A stretch of DNA of 64,000 bases from Myrica gale (GCA_963930655.1 OZ005608.1:12214001-12278000); one strand, 5' to 3'. Counted from the first letter of the stretch, positions 21,772 to 32,238 are shown. Numbers and translations are program-made. The notes: generated by a model from the letters alone, not told the origin.

Positions 21772-22049
21772 AACATCTTTTTTCTCGCCCCCGAGAAGAT
21801 TTTCATGCGGAAAAAATATTTATCTGAACGGGATTAGATTTCCGCCGGTATTTGGAAACACTCCACTTTTCCGGTGCGAAAAAAGAAGACGAAAACTACA
21901 TGACGAAATTTTGATTTTTCAAAAACTCGGATATTTTTTTGTCGCCATTCGGCGCGAAAAAGCTCTTTCAGCGACGTTGAATACCCGTGAATGGATGTAT
22001 TTCCCCTGTGAGAGGGATCCATATAAGAAATCATTGCAACAACCACAAC

Positions 22050-22168
22050 GGGTGCGATCATACCAGCACTAATGCACCGGATCCCATCAGAACTCCGCAG
22101 GTATGCGTGCTTGGACGAGAGTAGTACTAGGATGTGTGACCTCCTGGGAAGTCCTCGTGTTGCACCCC
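22050..22168 (+). rRNA. 5S rRNA: 5S rRNA gene, copy 56, T52G A55T G66A G86T
   Basis: r spacer with a private T to C at -4 (AACCACAAC). Confidence 0.9.
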
Positions 22169-22446
22169 AACATCTTTTTTCCCGCCCCCGAGAAGATTTT
22201 CGTGCGGAAAAAATATTTATCTGAACGGGATTAGATTTCCGCCGGTATTTGGAAACACTCCACTTTTCCGGTGCGAAAAAAGAAGACGAAAACTACATGA
22301 CGAAATTTTGATTTTTCAAAAACTCGGATATTTTTTTGTAGCAATTCGGCGCGAAAAAGCTCTTTCAGCGACGTTGAATACCCGTGAATGGATGTATTTC
22401 CCCTGTGAGAGGGATCCATATAAGAAATCATTGCAACAACCATAAC

Positions 22447-22565
22447 GGGTGCGATCATACCAGCACTAATGCACCGGATCCCATCAGAACTCCGCAGTTA
22501 AGCGTGCTTGGACGAGAGTAGTACTAGGATGTGTGACCTCCTGGGAAGTCCTCGTGTTGCACCCC
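22447..22565 (+). rRNA. 5S rRNA: 5S rRNA gene, copy 57, G66A G86T
   Basis: q spacer; CTCGCCC and CATGCGG flank. Confidence 0.92.
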
Positions 22566-22843
22566 AACATCTTTTTTCTCGCCCCCGAGAAGATTTTCAT
22601 GCGGAAAAAATATTTATCTGAACGGGATTAGATTTCCGCCGGTATTTGGAAACACTCCACTTTTCCGGTGCGAAAAAAGAAGACGAAAACTACATGACGA
22701 AATTTTGATTTTTCAAAAACTCGGATATTTTTTTGTCGCCATTCGGCGCGAAAAAGCTCTTTCAGCGACGTTGAATACCCGTGAATGGATGTATTTCCCC
22801 TGTGAGAGGGATCCATATAAGAAATCATTGCAACAACCATAAC

Positions 22844-22962
22844 GGGTGCGATCATACCAGCACTAATGCACCGGATCCCATCAGAACTCCGCAGGAATGC
22901 GTGCTTGGACGAGAGTAGTACTAGGATGTGTGACCTCCTGGGAAGTCCTCGTGTTGCACCCC
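22844..22962 (+). rRNA. 5S rRNA: 5S rRNA gene, copy 58, T52G T53A A55T G66A G86T
   Basis: T53A is private, so box A begins AGGAATGC. Three box A changes plus the box C change make this a strong candidate for a non-functional copy. r spacer. Confidence 0.88.
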
Positions 22963-23240
22963 AACATCTTTTTTCCCGCCCCCGAGAAGATTTTCGTGCG
23001 GAAAAAATATTTATCTGAACGGGATTAGATTTCCGCCGGTATATGGAAACACTCCACTTTTCCGGTGCGAAAAAAGAAGACGAAAACTACATGGCGAACT
23101 TTTGATTTTTCAAAAACTCGGATATTTTTTTGTCGCAATTCGTTGCGAAAAACCTCTTTCAGCGACGTTGAATACCCGTGAATGGATGTATTTCCCCTGT
23201 GAGAGGGATCCATATAAGAAATCATTGCAACAAACATAAC

Positions 23241-23359
23241 GGGTGCGATCATACCAGCACTAATGCAACGGATCCCATCAGAACTTCGCAGCTAAGCGTG
23301 CTTGGGCGAGAGTAGTACTAGGATGGGCGACCTCCTGGGAAGTCCTCGTGTTGCACCCC
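23241..23359 (+). rRNA. 5S rRNA: 5S rRNA gene, copy 59, C28A C46T T52C T88C
   Basis: s spacer; third occurrence at 3176-bp spacing after copies 43 and 51. Confidence 0.92.
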
Positions 23360-23637
23360 AACATCTTTTTTCCCGCCCCCGAGAAGATTTTCGTGCGGAA
23401 AAAATATTTATCTGAACGGGATTAGATTTCCGCCGCTATTTGGAAACACTCCACTTTTCCGGTGCGAAAAAAGAAGACGAAAACTAAATGACGAAATTTT
23501 GATTTTTCAAAAACTCGGATATTCTTTTGTCGCAATTCGGCGCGAAAAACCTCTTTCAGCGACGTTGAATACCCGTGAATGGATGTATTTCCCCTGTGAG
23601 AGGGATCCATATAAGAAATCATTGCAACAAACATAAC

Positions 23638-23756
23638 GGGTGCGATCATACCAGCACTAATGCACCGGATCCCATCAGAACTCCGCAGTTAAGCGTTCTT
23701 GGGCGAGAGTAGTACTAGGATGGGTGACCTCCTGGGAAGTCCTCGTGTTGCACCCC
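23638..23756 (+). rRNA. 5S rRNA: 5S rRNA gene, copy 60, G60T
   Basis: p-like spacer as in copy 52; followed by a private CCCGCCCACGAG. Confidence 0.93.
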
Positions 23757-24034
23757 AACATCTTTTTTCCCGCCCACGAGAAGATTTTCGTGCGGAAAAA
23801 ATATTTATCTGAACGGGATTAGATTTCCGCCGGTATATGGAAACACTCCACTTTTCCGGTGCGAAAAAAGAAGACGAAAACTACATGGCGAACTTTTGAT
23901 TTTTCAAAAACTCGGATATTTTTTTGTCGCAATTCGTTGCGAAAAACCTCTTTCAGCGACGTTGAATACCCGTGAATGGATGTATTTCCCCTGTGAGAGG
24001 GATCCATATAAGAAATCATTGCAACAAACATAAC

Positions 24035-24153
24035 GGGTGCGATCATACCAGCACTAATGCACCGGATCCCATCAGAACTCCGCAGGTATGCGTGCTTGGA
24101 CGAGAGTAGTACTAGGATGTGTGACCTCCTGGGAAGTCCTCGTGTTGCACCCC
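24035..24153 (+). rRNA. 5S rRNA: 5S rRNA gene, copy 61, T52G A55T G66A G86T
   Basis: Second case (with copy 41) of an s spacer before a four-change gene. Confidence 0.9.
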
Positions 24154-24431
24154 AACATCTTTTTTCCCGCCCCCGAGAAGATTTTCGTGCGGAAAAAATA
24201 TTTATCTGAACGGGATTAGATTTCCGCCGGTATATGGAAACACTCCACTTTTCCGGTGCGAAAAAAGAAGACGAAAACTACATGGCGAACTTTTGATTTT
24301 TCAAAAACTCGGATATTTTTTTGTCGCAATTCGTTGCGAAAAACCTCTTTCAGCGACGTTGAATACCCGTGAATGGATGTATTTCCCCTGTGAGAGGGAT
24401 CCATATAAGAAATCATTGCAACAAACATAAC

Positions 24432-24550
24432 GGGTGCGATCATACCAGCACTAATGCAACGGATCCCATCAGAACTTCGCAGCTAAGCGTGCTTGGGCGA
24501 GAGTAGTACTAGGATGGGCGACCTCCTGGGAAGTCCTCGTGTTGCACCCC
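24432..24550 (+). rRNA. 5S rRNA: 5S rRNA gene, copy 62, C28A C46T T52C T88C
   Basis: s spacer; trimer duplicate of copy 59, 1191 bp away. Confidence 0.92.
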
Positions 24551-24828
24551 AACATCTTTTTTCCCGCCCCCGAGAAGATTTTCGTGCGGAAAAAATATTT
24601 ATCTGAACGGGATTAGATTTCCGCCGCTATTTGGAAACACTCCACTTTTCCGGTGCGAAAAAAGAAGACGAAAACTAAATGACGAAATTTTGATTTTTCA
24701 AAAACTCGGATATTCTTTTGTCGCAATTCGGCGCGAAAAACCTCTTTCAGCGACGTTGAATACCCGTGAATGGATGTATTTCCCCTGTGAGAGGGATCCA
24801 TATAAGAAATCATTGCAACAAACATAAC

Positions 24829-24947
24829 GGGTGCGATCATACCAGCACTAATGCACCGGATCCCATCAGAACTCCGCAGTTAAGCGTTCTTGGGCGAGAG
24901 TAGTACTAGGATGGGTGACCTCCTGGGAAGTCCTCGTGTTGCACCCC
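24829..24947 (+). rRNA. 5S rRNA: 5S rRNA gene, copy 63, G60T
   Basis: Trimer duplicate of copy 60. Last G60T gene in the window. Confidence 0.93.
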
Positions 24948-25225
24948 AACATCTTTTTTCCCGCCCCCGAGAAGATTTTCGTGCGGAAAAAATATTTATC
25001 TGAACGGGATTAGATTTCCGCCGGTATATGGAAACACTCCACTTTTCCGGTGCGAAAAAAGAAGACGAAAACTACATGGCGAACTTTTGATTTTTCAAAA
25101 ACTCGGATATTTTTTTGTCGCAATTCGTTGCGAAAAACCTCTTTCAGCGACGTTGAATACCCGTGAATGGATGTATTTCCCCTGTGAGAGGGATCCATAT
25201 AAGAAATCATTGCAACAAACATAAC

Positions 25226-25344
25226 GGGTGCGATCATACCAGCACTAATGCACCGGATCCCATCAGAACTTCGCAGTTAAGCGTGCTTGGGCGAGAGTAG
25301 TACTAGGATGGGCGACCTCCTGGGAAGTCCTCGTGTTGCACCCC
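25226..25344 (+). rRNA. 5S rRNA: 5S rRNA gene, copy 64, C46T T88C
   Basis: s spacer; last gene with C46T or T88C in the window. Confidence 0.95.
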
Positions 25345-25622
25345 AACATCTTTTTTCCCGCCCCCGAGAAGATTTTCGTGCGGAAAAAATATTTATCTGA
25401 ACGGGATTAGATTTCCGCCGGTATTTGGAAACACTCCACTTTTCCGGTGCGAAAAAAGAAGACGAAAACTACATGACGAAATTTTGATTTTTCAAAAACT
25501 CGGATATTTTTTTGTAGCAATTCGGCGCGAAAAAGCTCTTTCAGCGACGTTGAATACCCGTGAATGGATGTATTTCCCCTGTGAGAGGGATCCATATAAG
25601 AAATCATTGCAACAACCATAAC

Positions 25623-25741
25623 GGGTGCGATCATACCAGCACTAATGCACCGGATCCCATCAGAACTCCGCAGTTAAGCGTGCTTGGACGAGAGTAGTAC
25701 TAGGATGTGTGACCTCCTGGGAAGTCCTCGTGTTGCACCCC
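25623..25741 (+). rRNA. 5S rRNA: 5S rRNA gene, copy 65, G66A G86T
   Basis: q spacer; first half of dimer 1. Confidence 0.92.
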
Positions 25742-26019
25742 AACATCTTTTTTCTCGCCCCCGAGAAGATTTTCATGCGGAAAAAATATTTATCTGAACG
25801 GGATTAGATTTCCGCCGGTATTTGGAAACACTCCACTTTTCCGGTGCGAAAAAAGAAGACGAAAACTACATGACGAAATTTTGATTTTTCAAAAACTCGG
25901 ATATTTTTTTGTCGCCATTCGGCGCGAAAAAGCTCTTTCAGCGACGTTGAATACCCGTGAATGGATGTATTTCCCCTGTGAGAGGGATCCATATAAGAAA
26001 TCATTGCAACAACCATAAC

Positions 26020-26138
26020 GGGTGCGATCATACCAGCACTAATGCACCGGATCCCATCAGAACTCCGCAGGTATGCGTGCTTGGACGAGAGTAGTACTAG
26101 GATGTGTGACCTCCTGGGAAGTCCTCGTGTTGCACCCC
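26020..26138 (+). rRNA. 5S rRNA: 5S rRNA gene, copy 66, T52G A55T G66A G86T
   Basis: r spacer; second half of dimer 1. Confidence 0.9.
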
Positions 26139-26416
26139 AACATCTTTTTTCCCGCCCCCGAGAAGATTTTCGTGCGGAAAAAATATTTATCTGAACGGGA
26201 TTAGATTTCCGCCGGTATTTGGAAACACTCCACTTTTCCGGTGCGAAAAAAGAAGACGAAAACTACATGACGAAATTTTGATTTTTCAAAAACTCGGATA
26301 TTTTTTTGTAGCAATTCGGCGCGAAAAAGCTCTTTCAGCGACGTTGAATACCCGTGAATGGATGTATTTCCCCTGTGAGAGGGATCCATATAAGAAATCA
26401 TTGCAACAACCATAAC

Positions 26417-26535
26417 GGGTGCGATCATACCAGCACTAATGCACCGGATCCCATCAGAACTCCGCAGTTAAGCGTGCTTGGACGAGAGTAGTACTAGGAT
26501 GTGTGACCTCCTGGGAAGTCCTCGTGTTGCACCCC
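26417..26535 (+). rRNA. 5S rRNA: 5S rRNA gene, copy 67, G66A G86T
   Basis: q spacer; first half of dimer 2. Confidence 0.92.
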
Positions 26536-26813
26536 AACATCTTTTTTCTCGCCCCCGAGAAGATTTTCATGCGGAAAAAATATTTATCTGAACGGGATTA
26601 GATTTCCGCCGGTATTTGGAAACACTCCACTTTTCCGGTGCGAAAAAAGAAGACGAAAACTACATGACGAAATTTTGATTTTTCAAAAACTCGGATATTT
26701 TTTTGTCGCCATTCGGCGCGAAAAAGCTCTTTCAGCGACGTTGAATACCCGTGAATGGATGTATTTCCCCTGTGAGAGGGATCCATATAAGAAATCATTG
26801 CAACAACCATAAC

Positions 26814-26932
26814 GGGTGCGATCATACCAGCACTAATGCACCGGATCCCATCAGAACTCCGCAGGTATGCGTGCTTGGACGAGAGTAGTACTAGGATGTG
26901 TGACCTCCTGGGAAGTCCTCGTGTTGCACCCC
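26814..26932 (+). rRNA. 5S rRNA: 5S rRNA gene, copy 68, T52G A55T G66A G86T
   Basis: r spacer; second half of dimer 2. Confidence 0.9.
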
Positions 26933-27210
26933 AACATCTTTTTTCCCGCCCCCGAGAAGATTTTCGTGCGGAAAAAATATTTATCTGAACGGGATTAGAT
27001 TTCCGCCGGTATTTGGAAACACTCCACTTTTCCGGTGCGAAAAAAGAAGACGAAAACTACATGACGAAATTTTGATTTTTCAAAAACTCGGATATTTTTT
27101 TGTAGCAATTCGGCGCGAAAAAGCTCTTTCAGCGACGTTGAATACCCGTGAATGGATGTATTTCCCCTGTGAGAGGGATCCATATAAGAAATCATTGCAA
27201 CAACCATAAC

Positions 27211-27329
27211 GGGTGCGATCATACCAGCACTAATGCACCGGATCCCATCAGAACTCCGCAGTTAAGCGTGCTTGGACGAGAGTAGTACTAGGATGTGTGA
27301 CCTCCTGGGAAGTCCTCGTGTTGCACCCC
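27211..27329 (+). rRNA. 5S rRNA: 5S rRNA gene, copy 69, G66A G86T
   Basis: q spacer; first half of dimer 3. Confidence 0.92.
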
Positions 27330-27607
27330 AACATCTTTTTTCTCGCCCCCGAGAAGATTTTCATGCGGAAAAAATATTTATCTGAACGGGATTAGATTTC
27401 CGCCGGTATTTGGAAACACTCCACTTTTCCGGTGCGAAAAAAGAAGACGAAAACTACATGACGAAATTTTGATTTTTCAAAAACTCGGATATTTTTTTGT
27501 CGCCATTCGGCGCGAAAAAGCTCTTTCAGCGACGTTGAATACCCGTGAATGGATGTATTTCCCCTGTGAGAGGGATCCATATAAGAAATCATTGCAACAA
27601 CCATAAC

Positions 27608-27726
27608 GGGTGCGATCATACCAGCACTAATGCACCGGATCCCATCAGAACTCCGCAGGTATGCGTGCTTGGACGAGAGTAGTACTAGGATGTGTGACCT
27701 CCTGGGAAGTCCTCGTGTTGCACCCC
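27608..27726 (+). rRNA. 5S rRNA: 5S rRNA gene, copy 70, T52G A55T G66A G86T
   Basis: r spacer; second half of dimer 3. Confidence 0.9.
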
Positions 27727-28004
27727 AACATCTTTTTTCCCGCCCCCGAGAAGATTTTCGTGCGGAAAAAATATTTATCTGAACGGGATTAGATTTCCGC
27801 CGGTATTTGGAAACACTCCACTTTTCCGGTGCGAAAAAAGAAGACGAAAACTACATGACGAAATTTTGATTTTTCAAAAACTCGGATATTTTTTTGTAGC
27901 AATTCGGCGCGAAAAAGCTCTTTCAGCGACGTTGAATACCCGTGAATGGATGTATTTCCCCTGTGAGAGGGATCCATATAAGAAATCATTGCAACAACCA
28001 TAAC

Positions 28005-28123
28005 GGGTGCGATCATACCAGCACTAATGCACCGGATCCCATCAGAACTCCGCAGTTAAGCGTGCTTGGACGAGAGTAGTACTAGGATGTGTGACCTCCT
28101 GGGAAGTCCTCGTGTTGCACCCC
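28005..28123 (+). rRNA. 5S rRNA: 5S rRNA gene, copy 71, G66A G86T
   Basis: q spacer; first half of dimer 4. Confidence 0.92.
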
Positions 28124-28401
28124 AACATCTTTTTTCTCGCCCCCGAGAAGATTTTCATGCGGAAAAAATATTTATCTGAACGGGATTAGATTTCCGCCGG
28201 TATTTGGAAACACTCCACTTTTCCGGTGCGAAAAAAGAAGACGAAAACTACATGACGAAATTTTGATTTTTCAAAAACTCGGATATTTTTTTGTCGCCAT
28301 TCGGCGCGAAAAAGCTCTTTCAGCGACGTTGAATACCCGTGAATGGATGTATTTCCCCTGTGAGAGGGATCCATATAAGAAATCATTGCAACAACCATAA
28401 C

Positions 28402-28520
28402 GGGTGCGATCATACCAGCACTAATGCACCGGATCCCATCAGAACTCCGCAGGTATGCGTGCTTGGACGAGAGTAGTACTAGGATGTGTGACCTCCTGGG
28501 AAGTCCTCGTGTTGCACCCC
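28402..28520 (+). rRNA. 5S rRNA: 5S rRNA gene, copy 72, T52G A55T G66A G86T
   Basis: r spacer; last full-length gene of domain 1. Confidence 0.9.
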
Positions 28521-28798
28521 AACATCTTTTTTCCCGCCCCCGAGAAGATTTTCGTGCGGAAAAAATATTTATCTGAACGGGATTAGATTTCCGCCGGTAT
28601 ATGGAAACACTCCACTTTTCCGGTGCGAAAAAAGAAGACGAAAACTACATGGCGAACTTTTGATTTTTCAAAAACTCGGATATTTTTTTGTCGCAATTCG
28701 TTGCGAAAAACCTCTTTCAGCGACGTTGAATACCCGTGAATGGATGTATTTCCCCTGTGAGAGGGATCCATATAAGAAATCATTGCAACAAACATAAC

Positions 28799-28821
28799 GG
28801 GTGCGATCATACCAGCACTAA
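28799..28821 (+). pseudogene. 5S rRNA gene stub, copy 73 (23 nt)
   Basis: Only gene positions 1-23 (GGGTGCGATC to CACTAA) remain, behind an intact s spacer and promoter. The next base belongs to the distal spacer (GGAAAAAAT), so 96 bp of gene and 37 bp of spacer are missing. Box A, box C and the T6 terminator are lost, so it cannot give a 5S rRNA. Starts at its -1 C could in principle read into the next unit. Confidence 0.96.
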
Positions 28822-29062
28822 GGAAAAAATATTTATCTGAACGGGATTAGATTTCCGCCGGTATTTGGAAACACTCCACTTTTCCGGTGCGAAAAAAGAA
28901 GACGAAAACTACATGGCGAACTTTTGATTTTTCAAAAACTCGGATATTTTTTTGTCGCAATTCGGCGCGAAAAACCTCTTTCAGCGACGTTGAATACCCG
29001 TGAATGGATGTATTTCCCCTGTGAGAGGGATCCATATAAGAAATCATTGCAACAAACATAAC

Positions 29063-29181
29063 GGGTGCGATCATACCAGCACTAATGCACCGGATCCCAT
29101 CAGAACTCCGCAGTTAAGCGTGCTTGGGCGAGAGTAGTACTAGGATGGGTGACCTCCTGGGAAGTCCTCGTGTTGCACCCC
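29063..29181 (+). rRNA. 5S rRNA: 5S rRNA gene, copy 74, consensus
   Basis: First gene of domain 2. Its a-type spacer begins at the deletion junction, 241 bp upstream, so its promoter is intact. Confidence 0.97.
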
Positions 29182-29459
29182 AACATCTTTTTTCCCGCCC
29201 CCGAGAAGATTTTCGTGCGGAAAAAATATTTATCTGAACGGGATTAGATTTCCGCCGGTATTTGGAAACACTCCACTTTTCCGGTGCGAAAAAAGAAGAC
29301 GAAAACTACATGGCGAACTTTTGATTTTTCAAAAACTCGGATATTTTTTTGTCGCAATTCGGCGCGAAAAACCTCTTTCAGCGACGTTGAATACCCGTGA
29401 ATGGATGTATTTCCCCTGTGAGAGGGATCCATATAAGAAATCATTGCAACAACCATAAC

Positions 29460-29578
29460 GGGTGCGATCATACCAGCACTAATGCACCGGATCCCATCAG
29501 AACTCCGCAGTTAAGCGTGCTTGGGCGAGAGTAGTACTAGGATGGGTGACCTCCTGGGAAGTCCTCGTGTTGCACCCC
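29460..29578 (+). rRNA. 5S rRNA: 5S rRNA gene, copy 75, consensus
   Basis: b spacer; opens the 8-unit block. Confidence 0.97.
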
Positions 29579-29856
29579 AACATCTTTTTTCCCGCCCCCG
29601 AGAAGATTTTCGTGCGGAAAAAATATTTATCTGAACGGGATTAGATTTCCGCCGGTATTTGGAAACACTCCACTTTTCCGGTGCGAAAAAAGAAGACGAA
29701 AACTACATGGCGAACTTTTGATTTTTCAAAAACTCGGATATTTTTTTGTCGCAATTCGGCGCGAAAAAGATCCTTCAGCGACGTTGAATACCCGTGAATG
29801 GATGTATTTCCCCTGTGAGAGGGATCCATATAAGAAATCATTGCAACAACCATAAC

Positions 29857-29975
29857 GGGTGCGATCATACCAGCACTAATGCACCGGATCCCATCAGAAC
29901 TCCGCAGTTAAGCGTGCTTGGGCGAGAGTAGTACTAGGATGGGTGACCTCCTGGGAAGTCCTCGTGTTGCACCCC
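29857..29975 (+). rRNA. 5S rRNA: 5S rRNA gene, copy 76, consensus
   Basis: c spacer. Confidence 0.97.
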
Positions 29976-30253
29976 AACATCTTTTTTCCCGCCCCCGAGA
30001 AGATTTTCGTGCGGAAAAAATATTTATCTGAACGGGATTAGATTTCCGCCGGTATTTGGAAACACTCCACTTTTCCGGTGCGAAAAAAGAAGACGAAAAC
30101 TACATGGCGAACTTTTGATTTTTCAAAAACTCGGATATTTTTTTGTCGCAATTCGGCGCGAAAAAGATCCTTCAGCGACGTTGAATACCCGTGAATGGAT
30201 GTATTTCCCCTGTGAGAGGGATCCATATAAGAAATCATTGCAACAACCATAAC

Positions 30254-30372
30254 GGGTGCGATCATACCAGCACTAATGCACCGGATCCCATCAGAACTCC
30301 GCAGTTAAGCGTGCTTGGGCGAGAGTAGTACTAGGATGGGTGACCTCCTGGGAAGTCCTCGTGTTGCACCCC
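30254..30372 (+). rRNA. 5S rRNA: 5S rRNA gene, copy 77, consensus
   Basis: c spacer. Confidence 0.97.
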
Positions 30373-30650
30373 AACATCTTTTTTCCCGCCCCCGAGAAGA
30401 TTTTCGTGCGGAAAAAATATTTATCTGAACGGGATTAGATTTCCGCCGGTATTTGGAAACACTCCACTTTTCCGGTGCGAAAAAAGAAGACGAAAACTAC
30501 ATGGCGAACTTTTGATTTTTCAAAAACTCGGATATTTTTTTGTCGCAATTCGGCGCGAAAAACCTCTTTCAGCGACGTTGAATACCCGTGAATGGATGTA
30601 TTTCCCCTGTGAGAGGGATCCATATAAGAAATTATTGCAACAAACATAAC

Positions 30651-30769
30651 GGGTGCGATCATACCAGCACTAATGCACCGGATCCCATCAGAACTCCGCA
30701 GTTAAGCGTGCTTGGGCGAGAGTAGTACTAGGATGGGTGACCTCCTGGGAAGTCCTCGTGTTGCACCCC
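30651..30769 (+). rRNA. 5S rRNA: 5S rRNA gene, copy 78, consensus
   Basis: d spacer: AAATTATTGC near -17 and AACAAACATAAC, with a normal gene, unlike the later d2 units. Confidence 0.97.
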
Positions 30770-31047
30770 AACATCTTTTTTCCCGCCCCCGAGAAGATTT
30801 TCGTGCGGAAAAAATATTTATCTGAACGGGATTAGATTTCCGCCGGTATTTGGAAACACTCCACTTTTCCGGTGCGAAAAAAGAAGACGAAAACTACATG
30901 GCGAACTTTTGATTTTTCAAAAACTCGGATATTTTTTTGTCGCAATTCGGCGCGAAAAACCTCTTTCAGCGACGTTGAATACCCGTGAATGGATGTATTT
31001 CCCCTGTGAGAGGGATCCATATAAGAAATCATTGCAACAAACATAAC

Positions 31048-31166
31048 GGGTGCGATCATACCAGCACTAATGCACCGGATCCCATCAGAACTCCGCAGTT
31101 AAGCGTGCTTGGGCGAGAGTAGTACTAGGATGGGTGACCTCCTGGGAAGTCCTCGTGTTGCACCCC
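31048..31166 (+). rRNA. 5S rRNA: 5S rRNA gene, copy 79, consensus
   Basis: a spacer. Confidence 0.97.
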
Positions 31167-31444
31167 AACATCTTTTTTCCCGCCCCCGAGAAGATTTTCG
31201 TGCGGAAAAAATATTTATCTGAACGGGATTAGATTTCCGCCGGTATTTGGAAACACTCCACTTTTCCGGTGCGAAAAAAGAAGACGAAAACTACATGGCG
31301 AACTTTTGATTTTTCAAAAACTCGGATATTTTTTTGTCGCAATTCGGCGCGAAAAAGCTCTTTCAGCGACGTTGAATACCCGTGAATGGATGTATTTCCC
31401 CTGTGAGAGGGATCCATATAAGAAATCATTGCAACAAACATAAC

Positions 31445-31563
31445 GGGTGCGATCATACCAGCACTAATGCACCGGATCCCATCAGAACTCCGCAGTTAAG
31501 CGTGCTTGGGCGAGAGTAGTACTAGGATGGGTGACCTCCTGGGAAGTCCTCGTGTTGCACCCC
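31445..31563 (+). rRNA. 5S rRNA: 5S rRNA gene, copy 80, consensus
   Basis: e spacer. Confidence 0.97.
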
Positions 31564-31841
31564 AACATCTTTTTTCCCGCCCCCGAGAAGATTTTCGTGC
31601 GGAAAAAATATTTATCTGAACGGGATTAGATTTCCGCCGGTATTTGGAAACACTCCACTTTTCCGGTGCGAAAAAAGAAGACGAAAACTACATGGCGAAC
31701 TTTTGATTTTTCAAAAACTCGGATATTTTTTTGTCGCAATTCGGCGCGAAAAACCTCTTTCAGCGACGTTGAATACCCGTGAATGGATGTATTTCCCCTG
31801 TGAGAGGGATCCATATAAGAAATCATTGCAACAAACATAAC

Positions 31842-31960
31842 GGGTGCGATCATACCAGCACTAATGCACCGGATCCCATCAGAACTCCGCAGTTAAGCGT
31901 GCTTGGGCGAGAGTAGTACTAGGATGGGTGACCTCCTGGGAAGTCCTCGTGTTGCACCCC
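31842..31960 (+). rRNA. 5S rRNA: 5S rRNA gene, copy 81, consensus
   Basis: a spacer. Confidence 0.97.
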
Positions 31961-32238
31961 AACATCTTTTTTCCCGCCCCCGAGAAGATTTTCGTGCGGA
32001 AAAAATATTTATCTGAACGGGATTAGATTTCCGCCGGTATTTGGAAACACTCCACTTTTCCGGTGCGAAAAAAGAAGACGAAAACTACATTGGGAACTTT
32101 TGATTTTTCAAAAACTCGGATATTTTTTTGTCGCAATTCGGCGCGAAAAACCTCTTTCAGCGACGTTGAATACCCGTGAATGGATGTATTTCCCCTGTGA
32201 GAGGGATCCATATAAGAAATCATTGCAACAAACATAAC

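Larger units (their letters stand above)
16611..22962 (+). repeat. HOR: two degenerate 3176-bp octamers
   Basis: 16611-19786 and 19787-22962 align in six of eight units by spacer type and gene class. Both open with the C28A/C46T/T52C/T88C gene. Units 2 and 6 differ, consistent with later unit replacement. Copies 59-60 and 62-63 repeat the first two units of the second octamer. Confidence 0.75.
25345..28520 (+). repeat. HOR: four 794-bp dimers
   Basis: Blocks 25345-26138, 26139-26932, 26933-27726 and 27727-28520 alternate a q spacer with a G66A/G86T gene and an r spacer with a T52G/A55T/G66A/G86T gene. The first gene of each dimer is followed by TTTTTTCTCGCCC and TTTTCATGCGG, the second by the usual sequence. 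Confidence 0.92.
1..28821 (+). repeat. Domain 1: variant-rich half of the 5S array
   Basis: Contains copies 1-72 and the stub, copy 73. Spacer types in front of the genes: p = ATGACGAA, TTCGGCGCG, ACCTC, AACAAACATAAC; q = TTGTAGCAATTCGGCG, AAGCTC, AACAACCATAAC; r = TTGTCGCCATTCGGCG, AAGCTC, AACAACCATAAC; s = ATGGCGAAC, TTCGTTGCG, AACAAACATAAC; t = as s but ATGACGAA; u = GAAAAACGAAG, CTCCGATA, TTGTAGC, ACCT, AACAACCATAAC. Gene classes: consensus 11; T52G/A55T/G66A/G86T 18 (three with one further change); G66A/G86T 10; C46T/T88C 12; the same plus C28A 7 (four also T52C); G60T 7; T21G/T88C 5; T88C 1; A54G 1. Spacer type and gene class are correlated (s with C46T/T88C, r with the four-change class). 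Confidence 0.95.

Noticed and set aside
28799..28846. Transposon insertion or excision scar at the shortened unit
   Set aside because: No target-site duplication, terminal repeat or foreign sequence is present. A simple 133-bp deletion explains it exactly.
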